A DNA stretch of 63,733 nucleotides from Cardinium hertigii_C (GCF_050864855.1 NZ_JBOZWW010000062.1:1-63733), one strand, 5' to 3'; shown: positions 46,558 through 56,275, numbered from the stretch's first letter. Notes: generated by a model not told the origin, from the letters alone. Numbers and translations: made by a program.

Positions 46558-47450
46558 CTACGTACCAAGGAACCAAAATTTTTCCCATAAGGAAGGAGCA
46601 GCAGGGGGCTGAAAATTTGTAATATTTTCTTCCGTATATGTCATATTATGACTTCTACCGTTAGGGGAATATGCACTATATGACATATTTTGAGCATATT
46701 GATTGTTGGTATTATGGTTGATTACAGTACTATGATTATTATCATACAGTGTACTGCCACTGATTGAATGAATCAAGTAATTCACGAATGTTAAATTCTC
46801 ATTATTTCCCAATGCTAAAAGATGATGAGCCATACTACTTGTACTAGTAGAAGAGCCATTATGTGGAATGTTAGGTGTCTCTGGTGGTAATGTTGTATGT
46901 GAGTGATTAACATTATCCCTATGTTTAGTAAACCACTGAGGTATGTTGATTATCTGGTTTGTGGATTGGAATGCACGCAAACCACTACGGACCATATTAG
47001 CAATACTGTTTATAAATGAGTTATCTGTATGGCTATAAGCGCTATTGGTCACAGGTTGGGTTGGCTCAGTATCGTGCATACCGTTGGTTTCTGCAACTAG
47101 AACATGCGGATGGTTGTCTTCGGTTATTTTATACCCATCACCTATATCCCTACGTGCTCTGGGGTGCGCTTTTAAGCCTTCAGGACTTTCTCCATGATGA
47201 TGGAGATGTTCATCAAGATTATCTAAGTTTAGTAGTGGTATTACATGCAAACTCTCTATATCTTTTTGTTTATCATGTATAAATTGCTCTATAGTACTCA
47301 GGCTTGGGGTTGTATTTAGACGATCTATTATGATGTTTATCCAGCTCTCTGGTAATGATGTACCAAAACAACTATCATCTATCTTACGTAAATCTTTTTT
47401 TTCTATACCTGGATATTTTAATAGCCATTCATTATATGATTTGCATGCTA
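46558..47450 (-). pseudogene. Asn/His/Ser-rich protein gene, N-terminus cut off at the IS
   Basis: An open minus-strand frame runs from the IS boundary (47450) to a TAG at 46558, about 297 codons with no start before the IS. A TTG at 47250 would give 230 residues. The upstream part reads NEWLLKYPGIEKKDLRKIDD, then ESWINIIIDRLNTTPSLSTI. The middle has an acidic/His stretch (LDEHLHHHGE). The C-terminal 130 residues are rich in Asn, Ser, Thr and His. No domain is recognised. Low complexity and accessory context suggest a fast-evolving, possibly host-directed protein. Confidence 0.55.
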
Positions 47451-48308
47451 GATAGTGTCGTCATAAAAAGTTAGCCCATAAATGGATACATCTAATTTGG
47501 ACAGCTGCCAAGAAGGATGCTGTGTTCTTTGCATACCTAGTGGAGATTCCTCTCCATTGCTTAATTTTGAGAAACATATTCTCAATAAGATGTCGGAATT
47601 TATATAAATTCTTGTCAAAATAACGTTTTGTTTTTCTGTTTTTCTTGGAAGGGATAACAGGAACAATACCTTTTTCTATAGTATATTTAATGATTTTATC
47701 GGTATCATAGGCACGGTCTGCCAACAAATGCTTTGGAGTTATCCCCTCAATAAGATATGGAGATTGGCTACAATCAGCTCTGGTACCTTCTGTGATAATA
47801 GCTCTGATCGGCATACCAGACGCATCCACGGCCAAATGTAGCTTCGTATTAAGCCCCCTTTTGTTCGACTCATAGATTGGTTGCCTCCTTTTGCACCCGT
47901 TCCATGTATATGTACTTTAATATAAGTAGCATCAATCATAAGCCATTTAAAATCAGTATTATTAATCAGTTTTTCTAAGATCCTCTCCCATATACCATTA
48001 TCTCTCCAGCGAGAAAATCTACGATGAGTGTTTTTCCAATCTCCATAGCTCGATGGAAGATCACGCCAAGGAGATCCTGTACGTAAAATCCAAAATACTG
48101 CATTAATAAACAGTCTATTATCTTTGGCAACAGCTCCCCAACCTCCTTGTTGACCTGGAAGTAGAGGTGATAAAATAGACCATACTTTGTCTGAAATATC
48201 ATGACGGTGAATCCATTTAGACATCTATAAATATAATTGATGTTATGATCTAAAAATATAATATGAACTACAAAACAAATATACAAAATATTTCATGACG
48301 ACACTATC
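47451..48308 (-). mobile_element. IS5-family element (IS427-like), copy 2, inverted
   Basis: 858 bases, the same length as copy 1, with the same 14-base terminal repeats, flanked by TA on both sides, and in opposite orientation to copy 1. The encoded ORFs have the same translations as those of copy 1, so transposition was recent or the copies are being homogenised. It separates the truncated Asn/His-rich gene from a RelA/SpoT-like gene. Confidence 0.93.
47461..48224 (-). CDS. IS5-family DDE transposase, copy 2, two frames joined by -1 frameshift
   Basis: The mirror image of the copy 1 transposase, with frame A from 48224 and frame B ending at 47461. The slippery run AAAAGGGGG lies at 47854-47862 on the minus strand. 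Both frames are unbroken, consistent with an active element making a fused transposase by frameshifting. Confidence 0.92.
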
Positions 48309-48327
48309 TAGTGAGATTCGTGATAAG

Positions 48328-49029
48328 ATGACCTACAAACTTCCTATAGATTCCTTAACTGTAGAAACGCCTGTTACCCCTAAAGAGCAAGCTGATTCAA
48401 TGATGGAACTAATGAAATTCCATGATCATATCTGTAAATCATCTTGTGAAGATGATCCTATTGATCCAAGTATAATTTCAGGCATACTTTTATTATTGCG
48501 TGAACACTTTGGATTTAAGCGTCATGCTTCAGGCCAATTATTTTATGTACGAGCAGTAGGTATTTCTAAACTAGTAGTCGATTGGGTTTTCCATTCTCCT
48601 AAGGTGGTTTATGCTTCTTTACTTTATGGGTTAGTACGCCGTACTTGCTTGCCTCTTTCTTATATCCAGCAACATTATAACTTGGGTGTGTATGCCTTTG
48701 TATTGAATGTAGTTGGTATAGATAAAAGAGAGGAACTAGATCATCCTTCTTTACTTTATGTGAAGAATCGATTAAAACAATCCATTCAAGAAGATCATGT
48801 ACAGCTTTCTGTTTTGTTTATCAAACTAGCTGAGCGGCTCTATGACCTAAGGCAATCAGAAAGTTATATTAATACAAAAGAGGTACAACATATGGCTCAG
48901 GAGACACTAGCCATAGATATTAAAATAGCTTATACATACTTAGAGCCAGAGATAGCACAGGCGTTAGAAGAAGCCGCTAAACAGGCATTGGAGGTTTGTA
49001 AAAATAGAGGCAGGAACAAAAATAGTTAG
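48328..49029 (+). CDS. RelA/SpoT-like HD-domain protein lacking catalytic residues
   Basis: 233 residues from the ATG at 48328; the frame is open back into the IS repeat at 48295. The layout follows the N-terminal hydrolase domain of Rel/SpoT. SLLYGLVRRTCLPLSYIQQHYNLGVYAFVLNVVGIDK stands where relatives have LLHDVVEDT...FG..VA.LV.GVTK, and LSVLFIKLAERLYDLR stands for LIKLADRLHNMR. The HD pair is YG, ED is RR, and the later Asp is Glu. The synthetase, TGS and ACT domains are absent. It probably cannot hydrolyse (p)ppGpp; it may be a regulator, a toxin-system relic or decaying. The C-terminus ends normally. Confidence 0.65.
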   Translation: MTYKLPIDSLTVETPVTPKEQADSMMELMKFHDHICKSSCEDDPIDPSIISGILLLLREHFGFKRHASGQLFYVRAVGISKLVVDWVFHSPKVVYASLLYGLVRRTCLPLSYIQQHYNLGVYAFVLNVVGIDKREELDHPSLLYVKNRLKQSIQEDHVQLSVLFIKLAERLYDLRQSESYINTKEVQHMAQETLAIDIKIAYTYLEPEIAQALEEAAKQALEVCKNRGRNKNS

Positions 49030-49183
49030 TTGGACCATCCCCGTCTATAAACCGATAGAAAGTTACGGTTTCGATCCAAAATTCCGGTAGATTTAGTTTT
49101 CAATCCGTAAATCTCTGTTGAAATATTCAATATAAAAGTTGATCCGTAAAAGTCAATAGTTTATTTAGTCGGCCCTGAAATAG

Positions 49184-50311
49184 CTAAACAGAGGCAAAAA
49201 CATTTATAATTTGGATAGACATATGGAGGTAAACCATTTTTGCATTGCCATTTCGTTCTACATAATAATAAGCCTGCATCAATTCTGTTATAATCTCTTT
49301 TAATTGGTTTATAGTCACATTAAGACCAAGCTTTTTGACAAACGTTGCCTCAGCAGGTAAACCTATTTGAAAAAGTGAATCATTGAATTTGCCCAATAAG
49401 GTAGCTCGACTCATCTGTAGTGCATAAGTAAAAAAATTCTTTTGTGCTTCAATAGATAGTTTATAAAATACTTCAGATTGGGCAACTAATTTAATCAAAT
49501 TACCACTATAGCAACAACGTATCCACTGGCTAAAATAGTCAAAGTTTTCCCCAACACTTTGCTCGATCAATTGAAAGGCTTTAGACAGATTCCCTTGAGC
49601 CAGAAATGCTATTTCTTTACATCGATGGCCATCTAAATCGCTATAGCTATTGCGCAACATTTGTTCAATGGCTTCTTCTGAAAAAAGAGGAATAGCATGC
49701 TGTTGCACACGTGATTTAATGGTTGGTAATATTTTTTCACTATTGGAACCAATTAATAAAAAAACAGTACAAGGAGGTGGCTCTTCTAAGGTTTTTAATA
49801 GTGCATTAGCTGCTGTATGATGGAGATATTCTGGTAGCCATATGCAAACAATTTTATATGGCCCCATAAAAGGTTTTAAGCTAAGTTGTTGAATAATTTT
49901 CCCAACCTCTTTTTTACTAATTTGACATTGTTTACGATCGAAGTGCATGGCACTAATCCACTCTTCTAAGGTCAAAAAAGGATTTTTTTTAAGCAAATTA
50001 CGGAATGTCTCTAGATAATTTTTATCTGATTGCGGATCAAAAATTGCACTACTAGTTTTTTTAGGAAAAACCAGTTGCAAATCGGGATGGGTCAATTTTT
50101 CCATGCTAGCACACGAAAAACAGTTGCCACAAGCATCTGTTTGATTAGGGGAGCTACAATTTAAATAAGTAGCAAAAGCTAATGCTAAAGCAAGATTTGC
50201 AGAACCAGTAGGACCTAGAAAAAGCTGCGCATGTGCCACCTTATGCGTAGCAGCCACTCTTATTAAAGCATTTTTAAAAGCATCGTGGTCGGGTATCTTG
50301 GCAAATTGCAT
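49184..50311 (-). CDS. holB: DNA polymerase III delta-prime subunit
   Basis: Clamp-loader subunit. I chose the ATG at 50311 (375 residues, MQFAKIPDHDAFKNAL); the longer frame to 50410 adds unrelated residues. HAQLFLGPTGSANLALALAFA holds a degenerate P-loop (no GK[ST]), normal for delta-prime, which does not need to bind ATP. The zinc finger has CGNCFSC. PFMGPYKIVCIWLPEYLHHTAANALLKTLEEPPPCTVFLLIGSN gives the conserved AAA+ motif with LLKTLEEPP. Confidence 0.9.
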   Translation of the reverse strand: MQFAKIPDHDAFKNALIRVAATHKVAHAQLFLGPTGSANLALALAFATYLNCSSPNQTDACGNCFSCASMEKLTHPDLQLVFPKKTSSAIFDPQSDKNYLETFRNLLKKNPFLTLEEWISAMHFDRKQCQISKKEVGKIIQQLSLKPFMGPYKIVCIWLPEYLHHTAANALLKTLEEPPPCTVFLLIGSNSEKILPTIKSRVQQHAIPLFSEEAIEQMLRNSYSDLDGHRCKEIAFLAQGNLSKAFQLIEQSVGENFDYFSQWIRCCYSGNLIKLVAQSEVFYKLSIEAQKNFFTYALQMSRATLLGKFNDSLFQIGLPAEATFVKKLGLNVTINQLKEIITELMQAYYYVERNGNAKMVYLHMSIQIINVFASV

Positions 50312-50644
50312 ATCAAATAATAGATTTAAAATCTTTGCGACTTGAACACCTAGTCTATTCCTATTTTTCAATAAGACTATATACTCACAAGAAGCTGATG
50401 CACATAACAAGAAACTTTTATGTATGCTAGATTACTTTTTTATTAACTTAAAATCAGACAAAAAAGTTAAACACCAATGAAAAAATTGACTTAACAGATA
50501 TGGCTACAACTGGAAACATCAAAAGAAACTTTGACACAACCACTAACAGGTTACTTTAATTGGGACCATCGACTAAGCTTAACACCAAGCTATATTTATT
50601 TATTGATCAGAACAAAAAAGAGACTTTATAGATCATTAGTCCAT

Positions 50645-50902
50645 TTAAATAGTAGGATTTTTCTTTTTATATTTTTGATTGAAACGCTCAATCCTACCTG
50701 CTGTATCTACAAAAATTTTCTTACCTGTATAAAAAGGATGGGAAACATAACTCACTTCTACTTTAAACAAAGGATATGTTTTTTTATCTTCCCACTCAAT
50801 AGTTTCTGATGTATGTATAGTAGAACGCGTCATAAACTTAGCACCACTAGAAGTATCTAAAAAGACAACTGGCCTATATTCTGGATGAATGTTTTTTTTC
50901 AT
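50645..50902 (-). CDS. rpmE2: 50S ribosomal protein bL31, type B
   Basis: 85 residues. MKKNIHPEYRPVVFLDTSSG and PLFKVEVSYVSHPFYTGKK, followed by DTAGRIERFNQKY, are typical of bL31. The zinc-binding Cys set is absent, so it is the type B (Cys-minus) paralogue. Confidence 0.96.
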   Translation of the reverse strand: MKKNIHPEYRPVVFLDTSSGAKFMTRSTIHTSETIEWEDKKTYPLFKVEVSYVSHPFYTGKKIFVDTAGRIERFNQKYKKKNPTI

Positions 50903-51072
50903 AAGTATATAAGTATATTAAATGATATAATTGATTGAATAAAAGTATGCCCCAAATCTAGGAAAATTTACGCATTATCTCTACGTTTTTTTTGTTAAAA
51001 AATAGTACTTCGTCTCTTCAACCCTTTGATGCATCAGAAAGGTTCTTGTATAAAAGGGCTAGTGATCCAATG

Positions 51073-51813
51073 TTATTGGTGCACAGCTTCATATTCTTCT
51101 TCCTCCCACCATAAATTGGTTACATAATACTTAATCATACTATCTTCTCCATAATCACGTTGCGTTTTTATCTGTAAGGTATAGTTAAAAGTATCTCCAG
51201 TCCAACGAAACTTAATTTTATTTCTAAAACTTCCATAATAGGCTTTTACAGTACTAACCTTATTACTAGAATCTCCAAATGTGCTGAGTGCTATAGCATG
51301 ACTCATAGCATATAAACCACGTCCTTTTTTACCAATTTTAGCAATGACTTCAAATGCATGGCATGCATTTAATGGAGGGGTAATATTATACCAACTGCCA
51401 TCTCCAGGGACTTCACCAGAAGCATATGCTCCCCTACGCCCATGCATACTGATGTTACCATTTACAGTTAATTTTTCTGATGGATTGGTGGTGCCTATAC
51501 CAACATGGCCATTAGACTGTACAAGGAATCTACTCTCCCCTTCTTTATCAACAAGATTAAACCCAAAAGATGGCGTATTTTTAGGATATTGTTCAATACT
51601 CCAGGTAGGTTTAAAATCATTTAAGTCATTAAAAAAGGTTATCAACTTAGCAGAACTACCTTTAGGAGATAAACTTAAACCATAATCTTGAGAAAAAACT
51701 TTATCATCTTGTTTATGGAACATAGAGTCTATCAAATCTTCAAAATCACGCTGGGTAGGAATAGATCCCTTTTCAAAGCTTTTCTTTAGTTCTTCTCTAC
51801 TAGTGATGGCCAT
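51073..51813 (-). CDS. Tail-fibre/tail-spike-like protein of a contractile injection system
   Basis: 246 residues. The N-terminus has LKKSFEKGSIPTQRDFEDLIDSMFHKQDD, a motif common in Bacteroidota phage-tail-like proteins. The middle has HVGIGTTNPSEKLTVNGNI, the repeat seen in tail spikes before a chaperone or trimerisation domain. The C-terminal half is beta-rich with a WTGDTFNYTLQIKTQ pattern. The start codon overlaps the end of the baseplate gene by 14 bases, so translation is probably coupled. It may be the receptor-contacting fibre of the device. Confidence 0.75.
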   Translation of the reverse strand: MAITSREELKKSFEKGSIPTQRDFEDLIDSMFHKQDDKVFSQDYGLSLSPKGSSAKLITFFNDLNDFKPTWSIEQYPKNTPSFGFNLVDKEGESRFLVQSNGHVGIGTTNPSEKLTVNGNISMHGRRGAYASGEVPGDGSWYNITPPLNACHAFEVIAKIGKKGRGLYAMSHAIALSTFGDSSNKVSTVKAYYGSFRNKIKFRWTGDTFNYTLQIKTQRDYGEDSMIKYYVTNLWWEEEEYEAVHQ

Positions 51814-54800
51814 GATCGGTTTTAATGTATTTTTTAGTGATTAAACAGTATTCTTCTACGCTTGGTATGGGGCTATCTTGATCTATACATGGCAACGGTT
51901 CTTCTTCTTTAGGTACTTGCCATGGACCTACTATAAAATCTTCAGCAATAGCCATATCGCCTATGCTACCATGACGCAATTTCAGAGCAGTATCAAATGT
52001 ATCCACAACAGCTATTTTATGCTTTTTTGAAGAAACCATGACAGACCATGGATGGCTGGCAAATAAATGGCTATCATAGGTGGTTATCTTATCTAACTTT
52101 AAATTTGGAGGTTTACCAGCATACTTTAATATAGAAAAATTTCCTATGCCTTCTACATAATAACGGTTATTAATGAAGTCTATAATTTTAGAAGTAGGTA
52201 TACTACCACCCAACTGGACATCTTCTGATGGGTTCAATAACCATGGAGAAAAAAAGTTATATAAATCTTGGTGTAGTAAATTTAAAAACAATCCTTTTTC
52301 ATAATCTGGTTTAAACTTAACCGTAACATTAACCTTCACATCCTCATAAGTGGGATTTACTACTTCACATTTTATAAATGGAGCACTTACACTTTGAATA
52401 TATGTTTTAATTTCAGCTAATAGCTGCCTACTTATCATAGGCATACCCAGACTAAGATCTGTTTTAGCCATCACTACAATGGTTATATGACCAGGATTTA
52501 CCATATCATTCCTCTTTTTTGAGGTATGGTTGATACACTTTACTCTGAAAATTTCTGGAAATTTTTCAAGGATAAGTCGTTCATAATCCCAGACCGATAT
52601 AGCCCTATTTTTATGTCTTAACCGCTCACTAACCCGTCTATATAAAGCTTGATGATTTTCAAACTGTCTTCCCCCAAAGGTTTGACAAGGTTGTAGGACC
52701 AATTCAATACCTTCTATAGGGTTTTGGAGCTGTTGAATTGATTTTTCGGGTAATACTGGAGCAGAAAAAACACCATTTTTATCCATAAATCTTGATACAG
52801 GAGCGGCTTGTATATAAACGCCTACTATAGTGGGTAGGACCCCTACATCATTCATAAATTGTGCTTTAAACCAGGTTAATCCTGGCTTCATACAGGTATT
52901 ATTTTTACTGAGATCGCTGGGCAATTTAGATAAATCAAAAATCATAATGCCAGATTTGGATAACCCATTGGTGCCGTCTACAACAATCGCTTCCTCAAAG
53001 GGCTCCCAAGTATTATCATATAAGTAGAACCATTTGGGTCTTGGGGTTTCTTGATCTGCACTATTTTCACGAATAGCTATATGCATGGATAAATTTGTAC
53101 CATTTAGATCTTCTATGCCAAAAGCTATAAATTGCTCTGGTATCAATGGCAATAATGTAACTGGTGCCACTAAATTGCTGGGAAATACCTTCAAATAGCC
53201 AAAAGAAGCAATACGAAAAAAACTATTGAGATACTTTTCTTCCTCTTCTCCAGGAGGAGAAGTCAATACAATAGACTCTTCTGCTTCATAATCTACGGTA
53301 ATGGCCTTAATACGGGGTGTATAAGGTTGATTCAAAATAATGGCATCTTCTTCTTTCTTTTTCTGAACGTTTTTAACGAGTACACTACTCATCAAATTGG
53401 GATATATAGCATGACCAAAAGCTTGTTCGGATGTATATAATTGTAATTTTAAAAAGCCAGCTGCTGTTTTAGGACCATAAACGGAAACATCTAACGGCGT
53501 GTTTGTTTTAGTGATCCGTAATGCAGCTAGATCAATTTCGCTAATGGTTCTAAGATCATCTAACCGCTCACTACCTTTACTTGTTTTGACAATTTGAAAA
53601 AGAGGTACCCGTTGTCTATTTTGAACATAAGATGGATTCCAATGCTGATGATTTAAGTAAGAAATAGTGACTTTGAAGTCATCATTGTTGACTTTAATAG
53701 GATAGGCATCATAATAGCTCTTAAATCCCCCTTCTATAGTAGGAAGACTATCCCATTTGATATGTATTTTCAAATCAGTCAAATTTTTAGAAAAAATTTC
53801 GCCACTCCCTATATAAAAACTACTGTCTAACTTAGCTAACGGGCCAAACGGTTCAAAAATTTGACTATTATCAATAATACCTAATTGATTCTGAAGAATT
53901 AATCCACGATATCCCTGTACACTAACCTTTAGATCTATTCTTTCCAGTACCAATCCACTTAAAAGGTACAAACCAGTAAGTGATGCCCCATCACGTATGC
54001 CAATAGATAAAGTAGGCGTTCCAGGATTCACTATAGTCCCTTTGTATCCGGTAGGCAACGCTTCCACTGGTGGTACTTCTGTATTTAGGGATAGTGTCAT
54101 ATCTAGACAACAGGTATCATGGATAAACTGTATCGTTACAAATTCTTTTGGTATATCCAACCATCCATCTTTAGTGGTAATTTGTACCCTTAACATGCTG
54201 TGAAAGATATCTGATAATTGTTTTAACAATTCTTCATTATCAATTTCTTTATTTGGATTCCGCGTGATTAATAGCTGAAAAGACTCAAAGTTAAACTTCC
54301 ATTTTATATAAATGGTACGGATGCCTTCAGCAAGGTACAATAAAGGGGAACCAACCAATAAAGCCAAGTGTTGGTTGGTTTGCTTTTTGGCTACTTTATT
54401 ATCTTCTAAGGTAGGGAATAGTTGAAAAGGAAGGGTCTGCAATAGTTCGCTATTATAAGTAGCAGCAGATAATTTAATAGTTTGATATCCTTCTTTATCG
54501 ATTTTTTTAGTGGTAAATAGGGTATTAATCTCAGATATTTTGGCTTTATTTACAGTTAGATTCCTTTTTGTTTCAAACAAAATATCTTCACCATTCACTG
54601 GATTTTTTGCAACCAAAAGGCTTCCTTCTGGTACAAAAGCAAAAGAATAGTTGGGACTAAGCACAAAATGCACATAAGCCTGGTCTGGAATAGAAGGATT
54701 ATTATTAAATTTTAATACATGCCTATAGTAGTGGTCTAAGGTCCTTTGTGGAATATAATTAAGGTGTGCATCTGCATACTCTAGCAGCTGTAAAAAAGCT

Positions 54801-55570
54801 ATCAAAAGCGCCATATGCGGTTCTTTGTTTTTAGAAGAAAGGGTGTCAAAATAATCGCTAGCAGATAACGCTTTTAAGGTATAAATAGTATTGAAAACTG
54901 CGTCAAAAAAATCATCAAAAATATCGATAACCTGATCATCATTAAGCTGTCTACCCTTTACTTCATCACAAAGCAAATCGGATTTTAATTGCCATAAAGA
55001 AGTATTATCGCACTTCTGATATAGAAAAGTAGAAAAGTTTATAAAAGATTGAATAGAACTGGTTTGATAATGCTGCTGGATCAACCCATATATTTTAGTG
55101 ATATGGATATTGATTTCTTCATCTATAATGGTAGCTAGTTTTATTCGAACAACATCTTCATTGGATAGGTTTTTATACCAATAATCCAATAATATGATCA
55201 GCTCTTGCGCCACAGACAATATGGTCTCCATAGACTTGCCATCTGAAATGGCTCTATGCGTACGCCGTAGTGTTAAAAAATCTTCATGCATACGTTTTTT
55301 TAACGTATCAATATTGGTATGTAAAATTAAAGAACGTACAACAGTATCATCCTGCTCTAGAAATTTTCGCCAAATATTTTGATCTATTCGTTGATTGTTG
55401 TTGTCGTAGTAAGCTAATAAATCTGTATATAGATAAAGAAAGCGAAGGTGATCACTAAGTTGTCTATCACTAATCAATAGATCGTTTTCTACTAATTGAG
55501 GGAGTAATCGTTCAGCATGGCAGGTGCCTCTTCTGGCAAATAAAATATTAAGCTTCTTTTGAATATTCAT
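51800..55570 (-). CDS. Large baseplate J-like protein of an antifeeding-prophage-type contractile injection system
   Basis: 1256 residues. The N-terminal 300 residues are helical. A central beta-rich part follows, including YAHVHFVLSPNYSFAFVPEGSLL-like segments. The C-terminal 320 residues contain ISVWDYERLILEKFPEIFRVKCIN, then PGHITIVVMAKTD, typical of baseplate J/Afp11-12-type proteins. These form the wedge of phage-tail-like injection devices. Cardinium and Amoebophilus relatives carry such systems with genes spread over the chromosome, which fits the lack of sheath and tube genes here. It overlaps the tail-fibre-like gene by 14 bases. Confidence on family is moderate to good. Confidence 0.75.
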   Translation of the reverse strand: MNIQKKLNILFARRGTCHAERLLPQLVENDLLISDRQLSDHLRFLYLYTDLLAYYDNNNQRIDQNIWRKFLEQDDTVVRSLILHTNIDTLKKRMHEDFLTLRRTHRAISDGKSMETILSVAQELIILLDYWYKNLSNEDVVRIKLATIIDEEINIHITKIYGLIQQHYQTSSIQSFINFSTFLYQKCDNTSLWQLKSDLLCDEVKGRQLNDDQVIDIFDDFFDAVFNTIYTLKALSASDYFDTLSSKNKEPHMALLIAFLQLLEYADAHLNYIPQRTLDHYYRHVLKFNNNPSIPDQAYVHFVLSPNYSFAFVPEGSLLVAKNPVNGEDILFETKRNLTVNKAKISEINTLFTTKKIDKEGYQTIKLSAATYNSELLQTLPFQLFPTLEDNKVAKKQTNQHLALLVGSPLLYLAEGIRTIYIKWKFNFESFQLLITRNPNKEIDNEELLKQLSDIFHSMLRVQITTKDGWLDIPKEFVTIQFIHDTCCLDMTLSLNTEVPPVEALPTGYKGTIVNPGTPTLSIGIRDGASLTGLYLLSGLVLERIDLKVSVQGYRGLILQNQLGIIDNSQIFEPFGPLAKLDSSFYIGSGEIFSKNLTDLKIHIKWDSLPTIEGGFKSYYDAYPIKVNNDDFKVTISYLNHQHWNPSYVQNRQRVPLFQIVKTSKGSERLDDLRTISEIDLAALRITKTNTPLDVSVYGPKTAAGFLKLQLYTSEQAFGHAIYPNLMSSVLVKNVQKKKEEDAIILNQPYTPRIKAITVDYEAEESIVLTSPPGEEEEKYLNSFFRIASFGYLKVFPSNLVAPVTLLPLIPEQFIAFGIEDLNGTNLSMHIAIRENSADQETPRPKWFYLYDNTWEPFEEAIVVDGTNGLSKSGIMIFDLSKLPSDLSKNNTCMKPGLTWFKAQFMNDVGVLPTIVGVYIQAAPVSRFMDKNGVFSAPVLPEKSIQQLQNPIEGIELVLQPCQTFGGRQFENHQALYRRVSERLRHKNRAISVWDYERLILEKFPEIFRVKCINHTSKKRNDMVNPGHITIVVMAKTDLSLGMPMISRQLLAEIKTYIQSVSAPFIKCEVVNPTYEDVKVNVTVKFKPDYEKGLFLNLLHQDLYNFFSPWLLNPSEDVQLGGSIPTSKIIDFINNRYYVEGIGNFSILKYAGKPPNLKLDKITTYDSHLFASHPWSVMVSSKKHKIAVVDTFDTALKLRHGSIGDMAIAEDFIVGPWQVPKEEEPLPCIDQDSPIPSVEEYCLITKKYIKTDHGHH

Positions 55571-55711
55571 ACATTTAAACTATGATCTTTTTCCAAAAAT
55601 TAAGATATTGGGTTAAAAGTAAGGCAAATGTGGTTCAGTAGACAATCGCCCTGCCTTCACATTAATCTAACCTAAAAATCACTTATAAAAAAGTAATTAA
55701 GCTAAAAATTT

Positions 55712-56275
55712 ATGCACTTCTTATCTTATGTACTGAGCATAGTTGCTTGTATAACAACAAATCTTAAATGGAATCATTCTACTATCTCTTGCCACAAAGG
55801 AGAGGTGGTTGTACAAACCTTGTGTGATATGGAATCGGATACTACGAATGAGCAAGATATGCCTGCTGATGCTTTAGATGAAATACTCAAAAAGGAGACC
55901 CATTCTGAAGGTGCGATTCAAAACATATTAGGTGGTTTGGCACTTTGTTACAACGTTTTAACCAATCTTCTTTTATACCCAATTTTTTCTTTTTTACTAT
56001 TGCTATTGTCAATAGGAGCTATTGTACTGGGTGCACTTTGGATAAAGAAAATAAAAAATGAAAAATCAATTTCTACAAGATGGATCCTATGTAGTTGTTT
56101 GTATTTACTTTTGTATTTAGATCTATTTTTAGTCGTCTACCAGAAAAAGAAAATTCTTTTTTTAATGCTAGAATTGGAAAAAGATCTTTTTTTAATAATC
56201 GCTGCTGCATGTATAGGTTATGTAGTAGGGAAGTTCTTTTCTAGTAAATTTTTCGAAGAAAAAGAATTGCCCTAG
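55712..56275 (+). CDS. Membrane protein of unknown function next to injection-system genes
   Basis: 187 residues: a signal-like N-terminus (LSYVLSIVACITTNL), an acidic soluble segment of about 60 residues (DMESDTTNEQDMPADALDEIL), then three membrane segments (about 80-107, 118-140, 155-172), with a basic tail. It begins 141 bases from the baseplate gene, in the opposite direction. No family recognised. Its position suggests, without proof, a role in anchoring or release of the device. Confidence 0.6.
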   Translation: MHFLSYVLSIVACITTNLKWNHSTISCHKGEVVVQTLCDMESDTTNEQDMPADALDEILKKETHSEGAIQNILGGLALCYNVLTNLLLYPIFSFLLLLLSIGAIVLGALWIKKIKNEKSISTRWILCSCLYLLLYLDLFLVVYQKKKILFLMLELEKDLFLIIAAACIGYVVGKFFSSKFFEEKELP

